From the NCBI GenBank assembly GCA_964384945.1, contig CAYLMK010000001.1, forward strand, positions 124,001 to 188,000: a DNA stretch of 64,000 bases. The letters run 5' to 3'. Shown one piece after another: positions 43,391 to 52,142 of the stretch (the stretch's first letter is position 1; each line of letters opens with the position of its first letter). Made by a program: the position numbers and the translations under genes. The notes under the pieces are model-generated. The model saw nothing but the letters and a program-made list of their open reading frames with translations. It made no database searches and was not told the origin of the DNA. This DNA comes from S015-6 sp964384945 (lineage in GTDB: Bacteria > Desulfobacterota > DSWW01).

Positions 43391-44419
43391 TCAGCGCCCC
43401 TTCGCGAAGGCCTTCACGAGTTCGTCGATCGGGAAGGAGGGCATGTCCGATTCGGTGCCGCCTCGCACCCACGTGAGGCCTTCTTCCCGGGGACACACAT
43501 GACCGATGGGGCGGCAGTCTATGCCCGCGTCCTCCAGCGCGTCGCGCACTCGAGCGGCGCAGGACGGGGTTACCACAAGCAGCAGGGCGCCCGAGGCGAG
43601 AAGTCCCATCGGATCGATACCGAACGAAGCCGCCAGGACCTCCGTCTCCGGAAAAACCGGGATTCTGTCCGCTTCGATCCGCATCCCCACGGCCGCGCGG
43701 TGCGCGAGCTCCCGCACCCCTTGGACCAGCCCCCCTTCCGTGGGATCGTGCATTCCGTGGAGGCCGGGGCCGGCAGCTTCCTGGGCGACCCGCGCATCCT
43801 TGACGACGCTGATCCCCGGATCCCGGAGGAAAGCTCCGGCCTTCTCGATGACCTCATCCTTCACCCTTCCCCTCAGGACATCCCTCCTGTCGCGGGCCAG
43901 GATGCAGGTTCCCTCGACGGCAACGCCCTTGGTGAGCAGCACCACGTCCCCGGGGCGTATGTTGCTCTTGTCCACGAATCGTTCCTTGCTCACCTCTCCC
44001 AACAATTGCCCCACGAGGATCGGCCGGTCGAGTCCCAAGGTGATCTCCGTATGCCCGCCGCAGACCGTGATGCCCAACTCGGAACAGGCCGCCGAAAGAT
44101 CTTCAAAGAGGGACTCCACCCGGTCGGCGTCCGTGCCATGCTCGGGCAGGAGACAGGTCACGAGGAGCCACTTGGGGTCCGCCCCCATGCAGGCCACATC
44201 GTTCGCGTTCACGCTCACCAGATACCACCCGATCCGGTCCGTCGCGAACGTAATGGGGTCGGTCTTGGCCACGAGGAACCGGTCGCCCATGTCGATGACG
44301 GCGGCGTCTTCCCCCACCCGCGGCCCGACCCGTAAGCGCGCATCTGCGGCGGGCAATTTGGCCAGCAGGGTCTCGAGGAACCCGAGGGGAAGCTTTCCGG
44401 CGGAGAAGGCCTGCTTCAT
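43391..44419 (-). CDS. AIR synthase-related HypE-like protein
   Basis: This 342-residue protein belongs to the PurM/HypE/ThiL/SelD ATP-binding superfamily. It has RVGEDAAVIDMGDRFLVAKTDPI at the N-terminal half, VSVNANDVACMGADPKWLL in the middle, GGHTEITLGL, and the C-terminal half DPTEGGLVQGVRELA. The closest group in form is HypE, the [NiFe]-hydrogenase maturation protein, but the C-terminal Pro-Arg-X-Cys that HypE carbamoylates is missing; the protein ends KAFAKGR. It is therefore an orphan family member with unknown substrate. It lies 27 bases downstream of the cupin gene on the same strand. Confidence 0.82.
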   Translation of the reverse strand: MKQAFSAGKLPLGFLETLLAKLPAADARLRVGPRVGEDAAVIDMGDRFLVAKTDPITFATDRIGWYLVSVNANDVACMGADPKWLLVTCLLPEHGTDADRVESLFEDLSAACSELGITVCGGHTEITLGLDRPILVGQLLGEVSKERFVDKSNIRPGDVVLLTKGVAVEGTCILARDRRDVLRGRVKDEVIEKAGAFLRDPGISVVKDARVAQEAAGPGLHGMHDPTEGGLVQGVRELAHRAAVGMRIEADRIPVFPETEVLAASFGIDPMGLLASGALLLVVTPSCAARVRDALEDAGIDCRPIGHVCPREEGLTWVRGGTESDMPSFPIDELVKAFAKGR

Positions 44420-44446
44420 GGCAGGGAAGGTCCTCGTCCTGTCAGG

Positions 44447-44788
44447 TCAGGGCAGGGGAATGCAGCAGATGAACACCAGGCCGTCCTCTCCGGCCTCGAA
44501 GCGGTGTCTCTCCTCCGGCGGCACAAACACCGCCGTGCCCGCCTCCAGGGGCAGGCTTCCGCTCTCCCCGCGCACCCGTCCCGTCCCTCCGGTGACGAAC
44601 ACCTCGTGTTCCCAGGCGTGAACGTGATACGGCGTGGACCCGCCGGGCTCGAGCCGGAACAGGCGCATGGTGAAGTTCTTCGCCCCGTCCTCCGCCGTGA
44701 TCAGAGATCGAAGGTCCACCCCTTTCGCGTCCCGTTCGGCCGAAAGGTCGGCGGGCCTCGCATCGTTTGCATGCCGGACGAGAATCAT
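44447..44788 (-). CDS. small cupin protein
   Basis: This 113-residue single-domain cupin has the metal-binding motif STPYHVHAWEHEVFVTGG, with His ligands, and the second strand pair FVPPEERHRFEAGE. The start at 44788 is strongly supported by GGAGGGAGG. It is followed by the HypE-like gene, suggesting a two-gene unit. The metal is probably iron, manganese or nickel. No reaction can be assigned; cupins of this size often modify small molecules or act as sensors. Confidence 0.85.
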   Translation of the reverse strand: MILVRHANDARPADLSAERDAKGVDLRSLITAEDGAKNFTMRLFRLEPGGSTPYHVHAWEHEVFVTGGTGRVRGESGSLPLEAGTAVFVPPEERHRFEAGEDGLVFICCIPLP

Positions 44789-44962
44789 CGAACACCTCCC
44801 TCCGGGAACCGGGCGTCCCGAGATTGGCATCGTCCACGAACCGGTTCGAAGATACCACACGCCCTCTGTCGCCCGCAAACCAGCGAAGAGAAAGGCTCGG
44901 CAGGCCTCCCAGGGGTTCCTCGCTCGACGGGCCCTGGGCGTAGGGGGGTCTCCTTCCCGCTT

Positions 44963-44992
44963 TTGAGTCCGCCGTCGAACTTCTGGTATGAT
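44963..44992 (+). promoter_or_regulatory. promoter of the acetyltransferase gene
   Basis: TTGAGT (44963-44968) and TATGAT (44987-44992) are 18 bases apart, ending 59 bases before the GTG start. Confidence 0.5.
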
Positions 44993-45051
44993 GCCCGGAT
45001 GCAAGAGCCGAATCCCTGATCCCGACTCCATCCAAGAGGACCCCGAGGGCC

Positions 45052-45576
45052 GTGAGAAAGGCCGTCCATCCTTCCCGGCAAGCAAGCGTGTCGTATCGGC
45101 CCTGGAACAGGGGCGACATTCCTCACCTGGCCCGGTTGGCGCGGGAACTGTATGCCTACATCGAGTCGATCGATCCGGTCTGGAGGACCTCCCCGGGCGC
45201 GGAGGACCACCTGCGGGTTCATCTGACGGACCTGTTCATGACCCGGCACGCCATATCCTTCGTTGCCTGCGAAGGGAACGAAATCGTCGGCTTCATCACC
45301 GGCAGCATCACCCAGCGGCCGGCCGTCATCCTGCCGCGAAGGGACGGCCTCGTGGACAACGCCTACGTGAAGCCTTCGTGGAGAAGACGCGGGATCGGAA
45401 GCCGGCTCTGCAGGATGATGCTGGAATGGTTCGCGGAGCAGGAGGTCGAGGAGGTCCGGATTCACTATCAGGTAAGCAACCCGGATGCGGTCCGCTTCTG
45501 GGAAGGGCTCGGATTCCGCCCGTGGACGATCCAGGCCCATCTCCGGCTGACGGGGGAGAGCCCGCCGAAGCCCTGA
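45052..45576 (+). CDS. GNAT family N-acetyltransferase
   Basis: This 174-residue GNAT protein has the acetyl-CoA pyrophosphate loop WRRRGIGSRLCRMML and the late strand RIHYQVSNPDAVRFWEGLGF. The N-terminal strand YRPWNRGDIPHLARLAREL is typical of the fold. It may acetylate a small amine or a protein N-terminus. The GTG start is preceded by a GAGG-type site. Its last 109 bases overlap, tail to tail, with the end of the apbE frame on the other strand. Confidence 0.85.
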   Translation: MRKAVHPSRQASVSYRPWNRGDIPHLARLARELYAYIESIDPVWRTSPGAEDHLRVHLTDLFMTRHAISFVACEGNEIVGFITGSITQRPAVILPRRDGLVDNAYVKPSWRRRGIGSRLCRMMLEWFAEQEVEEVRIHYQVSNPDAVRFWEGLGFRPWTIQAHLRLTGESPPKP

Positions 45577-46844
45577 GGCCCGTCCGTTCGCAGAGAGGCG
45601 GGTGCGCCGTAGAAGCGGACGGTGTACCGGGCGGGCAGAGAACCCAGTTCCAGGACCTCCTTGAGACCCTCTTCGACCCAGACCGTTCCGTCCTCATCGA
45701 CAAGCACCCCTTTTGCGCCCGGGAATCGATGCAGCAGGTCGATCCCGCCCTGCCTTCCGCCCACCATGACCGCCGTGGCCAAGGCATCGGCAAGGGAAGA
45801 GTCCTCGGCAACCACCGTGACGCTGAGGAGGCCTTGCACGGGCCGCCCCGTCCTGGGGTCCACGATGTGGGCGAACCTGCCCTCTTTCGTTTTGAAGTAG
45901 CGCTCATAGGTGCCCGAGGTCACCACCGCACCTTCCCGCAGGGAGAAGAACCCGAGGAGGCCTCCCTTGTCGAGAGGGTCCTGGAGCCCGATACGCCAGG
46001 GAGGGCTTTCGGGCCCGCCCGAGGCTCGAATGTCTCCTCCCGCATTGACCAGCGCCTCCCTGATTCCGCCGCCGTTCACCCAGGCCATCCCCCGGTCGAC
46101 GATGTAGCCCTTCGCAATCCCCCCCAGGTCGATTCGCATCCCCTCCTTCTCGAGAAAGACCGTCTTGGCCTTCCGGTCGACACGGACGCGCTCGTACCCG
46201 ACGCGGTCCAGCGCGTCCCGGACGGCCTGATCCCCCGGCACCCGGCCGCCTCCTTCCCGCTGGATGTCTCCCCAGGCGGCCTCGACCGGTCCGACCGTCA
46301 CATCAAAGGCGCCTCCCGTAATCCCGGAGACGGTCAGGGACTTCTCGATCACCTCCAGAAGATCGTCGGAGACCTGCACCGGCGCCTTGCCGGCGGCCTC
46401 ATTGATCTTCACGAGTTCGGAGGAGGGATCGTACAGACTCATCCGCGCGGCGAGCGCATCCATCCGGTTCAGGGCGGAGCGGACCGTCTCGGCCTCATCC
46501 TCCCCTCCGCGGGTCCGCCACACGATTTCGACGAGGGTGCCCATCATGGGCCGCGTGACGCGCCGGACGCTCTCCTGGAGCGGCGGCCTCGGAGCGCAAC
46601 CGGTGAACAGGCTCAACCCCATCAGGAACAGCATCAGGACGATCGCGCCGCATGCGTCGGCGCCTGAACGGAAGAGTTCGTACGCGACCGCAACGGCTCT
46701 CGTGCGCTTCGCGGCGGAGAAATCCCCGTGCACCCGTCGCAAGCGGTCCCGCTCGGGGGCCGAGGAAGGCCAGGGGAGGAACGCGGAGAGTCGACCGCAG
46801 GTTGCGCCGAACGATCCTTCTTCAGACAGGCTCGCAGCCCCCAT
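45468..46844 (-). CDS. apbE: FAD:protein FMN transferase ApbE (lipoprotein)
   Basis: This ApbE-like flavin transferase covalently attaches FMN to threonine in proteins such as the Rnf and Nqr subunits. Signatures are MMGTLVEIVWR, ARMSLYDPSSELVKIN, GGAFDVTVGPV, RIDLGGIAKGYIVDRG, ALVNAGGDIRASGG and HIVDPRTGRP. A lipobox (LSLFTGC) means the mature protein is lipid-anchored in the envelope. The frame opens at 46844, overlapping the preceding gene by 23 bases, but that start puts 65 residues before the hydrophobic stretch; the ATG at 46634 begins inside it. The true start is uncertain. The C-terminus runs about 35 residues past the usual end. Confidence 0.88.
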   Translation of the reverse strand: MGAASLSEEGSFGATCGRLSAFLPWPSSAPERDRLRRVHGDFSAAKRTRAVAVAYELFRSGADACGAIVLMLFLMGLSLFTGCAPRPPLQESVRRVTRPMMGTLVEIVWRTRGGEDEAETVRSALNRMDALAARMSLYDPSSELVKINEAAGKAPVQVSDDLLEVIEKSLTVSGITGGAFDVTVGPVEAAWGDIQREGGGRVPGDQAVRDALDRVGYERVRVDRKAKTVFLEKEGMRIDLGGIAKGYIVDRGMAWVNGGGIREALVNAGGDIRASGGPESPPWRIGLQDPLDKGGLLGFFSLREGAVVTSGTYERYFKTKEGRFAHIVDPRTGRPVQGLLSVTVVAEDSSLADALATAVMVGGRQGGIDLLHRFPGAKGVLVDEDGTVWVEEGLKEVLELGSLPARYTVRFYGAPASLRTDGPQGFGGLSPVSRRWAWIVHGRNPSPSQKRTASGLLT

Positions 46845-47652
46845 CTTCCTGCCTTCTTCTCACTTTTCCCTCCTGGATGAGCTTCACCAGGTGGGCTTCG
46901 ACGGAGAAATAGGCCATCGCGTGAAAGGACTCCGGAATATCCGTATAGATCCTTTTCACCAGTTCCTCGGTCCGACGGATGCCGGACCGCACGCCCTCCA
47001 AGACGGCCTCCTCCCTCTGTCTCCGATGTTCCAGGTATTCCAGGATCTTCTCCCTGGCCTGCCACACGACCGGCCCATGGCCCGGACAGATGACCTTCAC
47101 GGGATAGGAGAGCAAATCGGCCAGGGAGGCCATGTACAGATGCATGTCCCCGTCCGGCGGAACGATGATCGAGGTCCCGGTTCCCAGGATGTGATCCCCT
47201 GTGAACAGGACCCCTTGCTGCCGCAGGAAGAAACAGCAGTGTCCCGAGGAATGGCCGGGCGTGTGAATCACCTCGAGCTCCTTGCCGTCGAAGGCGATCC
47301 GGTCGCCGCCCCGGAAGGTGAAATCGGCGCGCAGGGGAGCCAGTTTGTCCGCCTCGCTCGCATGAATGCCCACTCTGCAGCCCGTTCTCTCCCGGATCCT
47401 GTCGGCGCCGACGAGGTGGTCCGGGTGCCAGTGCGTGAGGGCGAGCCAGCTCAACCTGCACGTCCCGTCCCTTCGGACGTGGTCGACCAGGGCTTCCGCA
47501 CCCGACTCGTCCCAGAAGCCGGCATCGATCATTCCGATTTCCCGGTGACCCAGCAGGAAGCTGTTGGTCTCGCGATGCGGGGGCAGGGTCTGTGTGGGCA
47601 CCGGGATCGGGAAGACAAAATCGACCTCTTTCGACAGCGGCAGCCACCGCAT
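46822..47652 (-). CDS. metallo-beta-lactamase fold hydrolase
   Basis: This 276-residue MBL-fold protein has the metal motif LTHWHPDHLVGA (HxHxDH), followed by HTPGHSSGHCCFF, FTGDHILG and CPGHGPVV. It resembles glyoxalase II and lactonase-like hydrolases (LACTB2 type). I chose the ATG at 47652 because GAGAGGGA precedes it. It lies 23 bases downstream of the TlpA-like gene and overlaps the apbE frame, so the three form one operon. Substrate is unknown; thioester or lactone hydrolysis is likely. Confidence 0.88.
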   Translation of the reverse strand: MRWLPLSKEVDFVFPIPVPTQTLPPHRETNSFLLGHREIGMIDAGFWDESGAEALVDHVRRDGTCRLSWLALTHWHPDHLVGADRIRERTGCRVGIHASEADKLAPLRADFTFRGGDRIAFDGKELEVIHTPGHSSGHCCFFLRQQGVLFTGDHILGTGTSIIVPPDGDMHLYMASLADLLSYPVKVICPGHGPVVWQAREKILEYLEHRRQREEAVLEGVRSGIRRTEELVKRIYTDIPESFHAMAYFSVEAHLVKLIQEGKVRRRQEDGGCEPV

Positions 47653-47675
47653 CGCGGAATCCCTCTCGCCGCGTT

Positions 47676-48953
47676 TCAGGTCGACGATTTCAGGAGAGCC
47701 TCGATGACGTCGCCGGACAGAAAGTCCGGATGGCCGTGCCAGCGTATCCGACCCTGGGAATCGACGGCGACCACGCACGGGATGTTCTTGACGGCCATCT
47801 CCTGGGAGGTCTTCCCCTCTTCGTCCACACCCGTGGGGTAGCCCATGGGATGGCCGTCGATGTACTCCCGGATCTTCTCGACCCCCTGCCCCGAGGCCAA
47901 TCGAGTCACGCCGATCACGGAGACGCCCTCTTTTGCGTAGGTCTCCCGCAGATGTTCCATCTTGGGGATGTTTCGTCTGCAGTGGGGACACCAGACAGAC
48001 CAGAAGGTCAGCAGTGTAAGCCTGCCCCCATAGGTGCCGGGCTCCCGCGGGGGCTCACCGATCCATTCCTGCACCTTAAGGGGCGGGGCCTGAGAACCCA
48101 CGAGCCCGATTCCGTCGAGCTTGGTCTTGGCCTTCTCCGCCAAGCCCGTGTCGGGATACCGCTCCGTGATCTCTCGGAAGACCCTCTCCGCGCCTTTCAG
48201 GTCCGGTTCGCTCAAGTGCAGGTTTGCAAGCTCGAAAAGCGACTTGCCGGCAAAGGGGTGATCCGGATAGGCATCGGCCGCCTTCCGGAATGCCTTTCGG
48301 GCCTCGCCGGGTTGCTGGAGGGAGGCAAGGGCTTCCCCGAGGCAAAAAAGCGCCTCGGCCCCGATCTCCGCATTTCCGCGGTGCTCCTTCGACAGTTCCC
48401 GGAAGATCTCCTCGGCTTTCCGAAGGTGTTTTACCCCGAGGGGATCCCGGCCGTTCAGGAACGTCTGCTGTCTGCCCGTGGCCAGGTAGGTCTGCCCCTT
48501 GCTCATCAGGAACCGGGGGACGGCCGGGCTGTCCGGATAGCGCTCGAGCAGCAGATCGAACTGGCGGATCGCCTCGTCGTATGCTCGCAAGAGCATCCAG
48601 GCCTGCGCCAGGGTGAACTGAACCGTCTCGGCCCAGGGCGCGTCGGGAGATCGCTTCAGGAGTTCCTGAAGTTCCCGGACCGCGGACGCCTGCCCCCCCC
48701 GCCGAAATTCGTCCTGGATGCGCAGGAATTCCTTCCGGCTTTCCGGATCGTCCCGGAACAGCGACTGGAAATACTCCGGAATGGAGAGGGGCCGTTCCGT
48801 TCCGGACCTGTTCCGTTCCGATGAGCCCTTGCATCCGGCCGAACCCACGGCGAGAACGGAGAAGATCAGCAGCGTGAAAAGCACGCTTCGGAGGGAGACC
48901 GGCGTCCGCCGGCCTTGTTGCCGCGCCATACTCCGCCAGCCAGTCTTGTCCAT
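47676..48953 (-). CDS. TPR lipoprotein with TlpA-like thioredoxin domain
   Basis: This 425-residue exported lipoprotein has a signal stretch VLFTLLIFSVLAVGSAGC with lipobox SAGC (around residue 41). Several TPR-like helical repeats follow (about 80-275, for example AYDEAIRQFDLLLERYPDSP). A C-terminal TlpA/ResA-type thioredoxin domain has active site FWSVWCPHCRRNIPKM (CPHC). It probably reduces or rearranges disulfides in envelope proteins, while the TPR part binds partners. The ATG at 48953 is preceded by GAGGAGG. It is the first gene of the operon with the MBL hydrolase and ApbE. Confidence 0.9.
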   Translation of the reverse strand: MDKTGWRSMARQQGRRTPVSLRSVLFTLLIFSVLAVGSAGCKGSSERNRSGTERPLSIPEYFQSLFRDDPESRKEFLRIQDEFRRGGQASAVRELQELLKRSPDAPWAETVQFTLAQAWMLLRAYDEAIRQFDLLLERYPDSPAVPRFLMSKGQTYLATGRQQTFLNGRDPLGVKHLRKAEEIFRELSKEHRGNAEIGAEALFCLGEALASLQQPGEARKAFRKAADAYPDHPFAGKSLFELANLHLSEPDLKGAERVFREITERYPDTGLAEKAKTKLDGIGLVGSQAPPLKVQEWIGEPPREPGTYGGRLTLLTFWSVWCPHCRRNIPKMEHLRETYAKEGVSVIGVTRLASGQGVEKIREYIDGHPMGYPTGVDEEGKTSQEMAVKNIPCVVAVDSQGRIRWHGHPDFLSGDVIEALLKSST

Positions 48954-49017
48954 CGACGCCCTTCCTCCTCTTGCGATGTGCTCATCCCGTTGCAACTCCG
49001 AGGTGCGAAAGAAAACT

Positions 49018-49046
49018 ATTATATTCCCCCGTGCCACGGCGCGCAA
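49018..49046 (-). promoter_or_regulatory. promoter of the tlpA-like/MBL/apbE operon
   Basis: Reading leftward, TTGCGC (49041-49046) and a perfect TATAAT (49018-49023) are 17 bases apart, about 65 bases before the first gene. Confidence 0.65.
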
Positions 49047-49136
49047 GCACTCCCGGTTTCGTATCCGGAGGATATGCGGTAGACTCCTTGAGAGTCTCGT
49101 CCGGTTCGGCGGCCCTCGTACCCGGGAGGATTCGTC

Positions 49137-49988
49137 ATGAAGATCGATGGCAGGTCGCGCGTCTGCGCTGTGATCGGAAACCCGGTGGAACACTCCCTTT
49201 CCCCGCTCCTTCATAACGCGGCGTTCCGAGAGAAGGGGCTCAACATCTGTTACGTGGCCTTTCGCGTGCACGATCTGGCGGCGGCCATGGCCGGGGTCAG
49301 GGGCCTGAACATCCTCGGTCTGAGCGTCACCATCCCCCACAAGGTCGCCGTCCTGGAGTATCTCGATGAAATCGAGGAGACCGCCGGGAGAATCGGTTCC
49401 GTCAATACGGTCCTTCACAAGGACGGACGGCTTATCGGCTACAACAGCGACGGCATGGGCGCCGTCCGGGCCCTTCGGGAGGCGAACGTTCCCCTTGCGG
49501 GGGAAAAGGTCAGCCTTCTGGGCTCGGGGGGCGCCGCCCGGGCGATCGCCTTCACTCTCGGCAGGGAAATCGCCCTGCGGGAGATCGCTCTGCTGGGCAT
49601 CGAGGTCGATGAATGCAGACGGCTTGCGGAGGATCTCGAAAAGGCGCTGCCTTTCCCGATCACCTGGGACAGATTGAATCCGGAAACCTTGCGCCGTCAC
49701 GTTCCCGAATCCGCCGGCGTCATTCATTGCACGCCCGTCGGGATGACGCCCCATGTGGAGCAGAGCGTCCTGGATCGAGCCTCGCTTCGCCCCGAACAGT
49801 TCGTCTTCGATATCGTCTACAATCCGCTCAAGACGCGCCTGCTCCGGGAGGCGGAATCCGCCGGGTGCCGCACCGTCCCCGGCGTCGAGATGTTTCTCCA
49901 TCAGGCCGTCTTCCAGTTCGAGCTCTGGACGGGGCAGCAGGCCCCGGTCGACTGCATGCGGCGTGTCGTGATGGAGGCCCTCTCATGA
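49137..49988 (+). CDS. aroE: shikimate dehydrogenase
   Basis: This 283-residue AroE reduces 3-dehydroshikimate in aromatic amino acid synthesis. It begins VCAVIGNPVEHSLSPLLHN. Other marks are LSVTIPHKVAVLEYLDEI with the catalytic Lys, IGYNSDGMGAV with the catalytic Asp, the NADP loop LLGSGGAARAIAFTL, and GVEMFLHQAVFQFELW at the end. Its TGA overlaps the ATG of aroK (ATGA), so the two are translationally coupled. AroC is in the same window 7 kb to the right. Confidence 0.97.
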   Translation: MKIDGRSRVCAVIGNPVEHSLSPLLHNAAFREKGLNICYVAFRVHDLAAAMAGVRGLNILGLSVTIPHKVAVLEYLDEIEETAGRIGSVNTVLHKDGRLIGYNSDGMGAVRALREANVPLAGEKVSLLGSGGAARAIAFTLGREIALREIALLGIEVDECRRLAEDLEKALPFPITWDRLNPETLRRHVPESAGVIHCTPVGMTPHVEQSVLDRASLRPEQFVFDIVYNPLKTRLLREAESAGCRTVPGVEMFLHQAVFQFELWTGQQAPVDCMRRVVMEALS

Positions 49989-50512
49989 ACATCGTGCTCA
50001 TCGGATATCGGGGGACCGGCAAGACCACGGTCGCATCCCTGCTCGCCGCCGCCCTCCGGATGCCGAAGGTCTGCCTGGACGAGCAGATCGTGAGAAGGGC
50101 CGGGAAAAGCATCCCGGAAATCGTCGCCACCCACGGATGGCGGCATTTCCGCGACCTGGAAAGCGAGGTCGTGGAGGCTTACGGCAACAAGGACGGCTGG
50201 ATCATCGATACGGGCGGCGGGGTGATCCTCCGGAGCGAGAACGTGCGCAACCTCCGCCGGAACGGCACCCTCGTGTGGCTGACCGCTCCGCCTTCCGTTC
50301 TGATCGAACGCATCAAGGACGATCCGGAGCGCCCTGCGCTGAAAGAGGGAAAGACCTTCCTGGAAGAGGTGGAGGAGGTGCTCGAAGAACGCCTGCCGCT
50401 CTACCGATCGGCCGCCCATCTGGAGATCGACGTCTCGACGGGCGACGCGGAAGAGGTCTCTCGCAGAATCCAGAGCCTGCTGCGGCAACGAGGCCTGCTA
50501 CCCGCGGGATAG
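49985..50512 (+). CDS. aroK: shikimate kinase
   Basis: This 175-residue shikimate kinase phosphorylates shikimate with ATP. Walker A is GYRGTGKTT (residues 7-15), followed by DEQIVRRAGKSIPEIVATHG and DTGGGVILRSENV. The lid region carries KDDPERPALK. It is coupled to aroE by an ATGA overlap. Its last 15 bases overlap the end of the dehydrogenase gene on the other strand. Confidence 0.96.
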   Translation: MNIVLIGYRGTGKTTVASLLAAALRMPKVCLDEQIVRRAGKSIPEIVATHGWRHFRDLESEVVEAYGNKDGWIIDTGGGVILRSENVRNLRRNGTLVWLTAPPSVLIERIKDDPERPALKEGKTFLEEVEEVLEERLPLYRSAAHLEIDVSTGDAEEVSRRIQSLLRQRGLLPAG

Positions 50513-51925
50513 GCCCCCCGGAGCGAACGGCCCCGATTCCCTTTTCCCCACCGGCACGACGTGGAACCCGATCCGGCCGAGGGCCTCCGGATCCAGAAGG
50601 TTGCGGCCGTCGAAGACGAAGGCAGGCTTCTCCATGTGCCGGAAGATCCTCTCGAAATCGAGATCCCGGAACAGCTTCCACTCCGTCAGCACCAGGAGGG
50701 CGTGCGCTCCCTTCGTCGCTCGGTAGGCGTCCGTCTCGTAGGTCACGGCCCGGCCAAAACCCTTCAGGTCGTTTCGCGCATTCGCGAGCGCCTTCGGGTC
50801 CACGATGCTCAGCCGCGCCCCCTCCTCAAGCAGCCTCTTGCAGATGTAAGCCGCCGGCGCGTCCCGCGTATCCCCGGTGTCCGGCTTGAAGGCAAATCCC
50901 AGAACCGCGATCCGCTTTTCCGTGACCGTGTGGAACATCTTCTCGATGATGCTTTGCACGAACCTCTGCTTCTGGTATTCGTTGAGCCGCACGACCGATT
51001 CCCAGTAATCCGCCACTTCGGTCAGACCGTAACTGCGGCACAGATAGACCAGGCTGAGGATGTCTTTCTGAAAACAGGAGCCTCCGAACCCGACCCCCGC
51101 GCGCAGGAAGTTCCTGCCGATGCGCGTGTCCATTCCGATCGCGCGCGACACCTCCTCGATGTTCGCGCCGGTCCTTTCGCAGAGCGCGGAAATGCTGTTG
51201 ATCGATGAAACGCGCTGCGCAAGGAAGGCGTTGGCCGCGAGCTTGGAAAGTTCGCTGCTCCAGGTGTTGGTCTCCACGATCCGCTCGCGATCCACCCAGC
51301 GGGCGTACAGATCCGCCAGGATGCGGCTCGCCCTCCTTCCCTCCGGGCTCTCCCGCGAGCCGATCAGGACCCGATCGGGGTCTTCCAGGTCCCGGACGGC
51401 CGTGCCCTCGGCCAGGAATTCCGGATTGGACAGGACCTCGATCCGTTTGCCCCCTTTTGCATCGGAGCACAGGATGCGTTCGATGGCCTCGGCGGTCCGC
51501 ACCGGGACCGTGCTCTTCTCGACCACGATCGTCCCGGACCGCGCATGCCGCAGGATCATCCGGGCCGTCTTCTCCACGTACTGCATGTCCGAGGCGTATC
51601 CGGCCCCGTATCCGAAGGCCTTGGTCGGCGTGTTCACGCAGACAAAGATCATGTCGGCCTGCCGGATTCCTCCCGGGATGTCCGTCGAGAAGAACAGGTT
51701 CCTGCCCCGCGTCCTCTTCACGATCCTTTCCAGGCCGGGCTCGAAGATCGGCAGACAGGCACCCAGCCAGGCCCGGATCTTGGCGGCATCCACGTCCACC
51801 ACCGTCACCCTCAGGTCGCGGCATCGATCCGCCAGGACCGCCATGGAGGGGGCTCCCACGTAGCCGGCTCCGATTCCGAGGATGTTCTTGACAGGGGAAT
51901 CTTGCCCGCTCCCTTTTCTCATCAT
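50498..51925 (-). CDS. ugd: UDP-glucose 6-dehydrogenase, eukaryote-like
   Basis: This 475-residue UDP-glucose dehydrogenase makes UDP-glucuronate by two NAD-dependent oxidations. It has GIGAGYVGAPSMAVLADRC, VTVVDVDAAKIRAW, VCVNTPTKAFGYG, EKSTVPVRTAEAI, VLSNPEFLAEGTA, NTWSSELSKLAANAFLAQR and the catalytic Cys in GFGGSCFQKDILSLVYLC. From memory this is strikingly close to animal/plant UGDH, and unlike the shorter typical bacterial enzymes. The product feeds polysaccharide or lipopolysaccharide synthesis. ATGATG starts follow AAGGAC. No polysaccharide cluster surrounds it. Confidence 0.93.
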   Translation of the reverse strand: MMRKGSGQDSPVKNILGIGAGYVGAPSMAVLADRCRDLRVTVVDVDAAKIRAWLGACLPIFEPGLERIVKRTRGRNLFFSTDIPGGIRQADMIFVCVNTPTKAFGYGAGYASDMQYVEKTARMILRHARSGTIVVEKSTVPVRTAEAIERILCSDAKGGKRIEVLSNPEFLAEGTAVRDLEDPDRVLIGSRESPEGRRASRILADLYARWVDRERIVETNTWSSELSKLAANAFLAQRVSSINSISALCERTGANIEEVSRAIGMDTRIGRNFLRAGVGFGGSCFQKDILSLVYLCRSYGLTEVADYWESVVRLNEYQKQRFVQSIIEKMFHTVTEKRIAVLGFAFKPDTGDTRDAPAAYICKRLLEEGARLSIVDPKALANARNDLKGFGRAVTYETDAYRATKGAHALLVLTEWKLFRDLDFERIFRHMEKPAFVFDGRNLLDPEALGRIGFHVVPVGKRESGPFAPGGLSRG

Positions 51926-52057
51926 CCGTCCTTCTCACGTTCCGGAAAGGAGGCTCCCGCCGATGCGAACTGCTCCCATTATAGAAGGGGTCCACGAGAA
52001 GACAAGAGGCACGAGCGAGACCGAACCCCCTGGCGTGACGCGGCCGGCCCGCCTGGC

Positions 52058-52086
52058 TTGACAGGCCGCATTTAGTTCATTAACGT
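52058..52086 (+). promoter_or_regulatory. possible promoter of the marR gene
   Basis: A perfect TTGACA (52058-52063) is followed after 17 bases by a weak TAACGT (52081-52086). The weak -10 box would suit regulation by the MarR protein itself, which is a guess. Confidence 0.35.
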
Positions 52087-52142
52087 ATTGTTCCAGTAGA
52101 GTACCATTCTTGGGAGACGCCCGGCCGGAACGGAAAGGGAAC

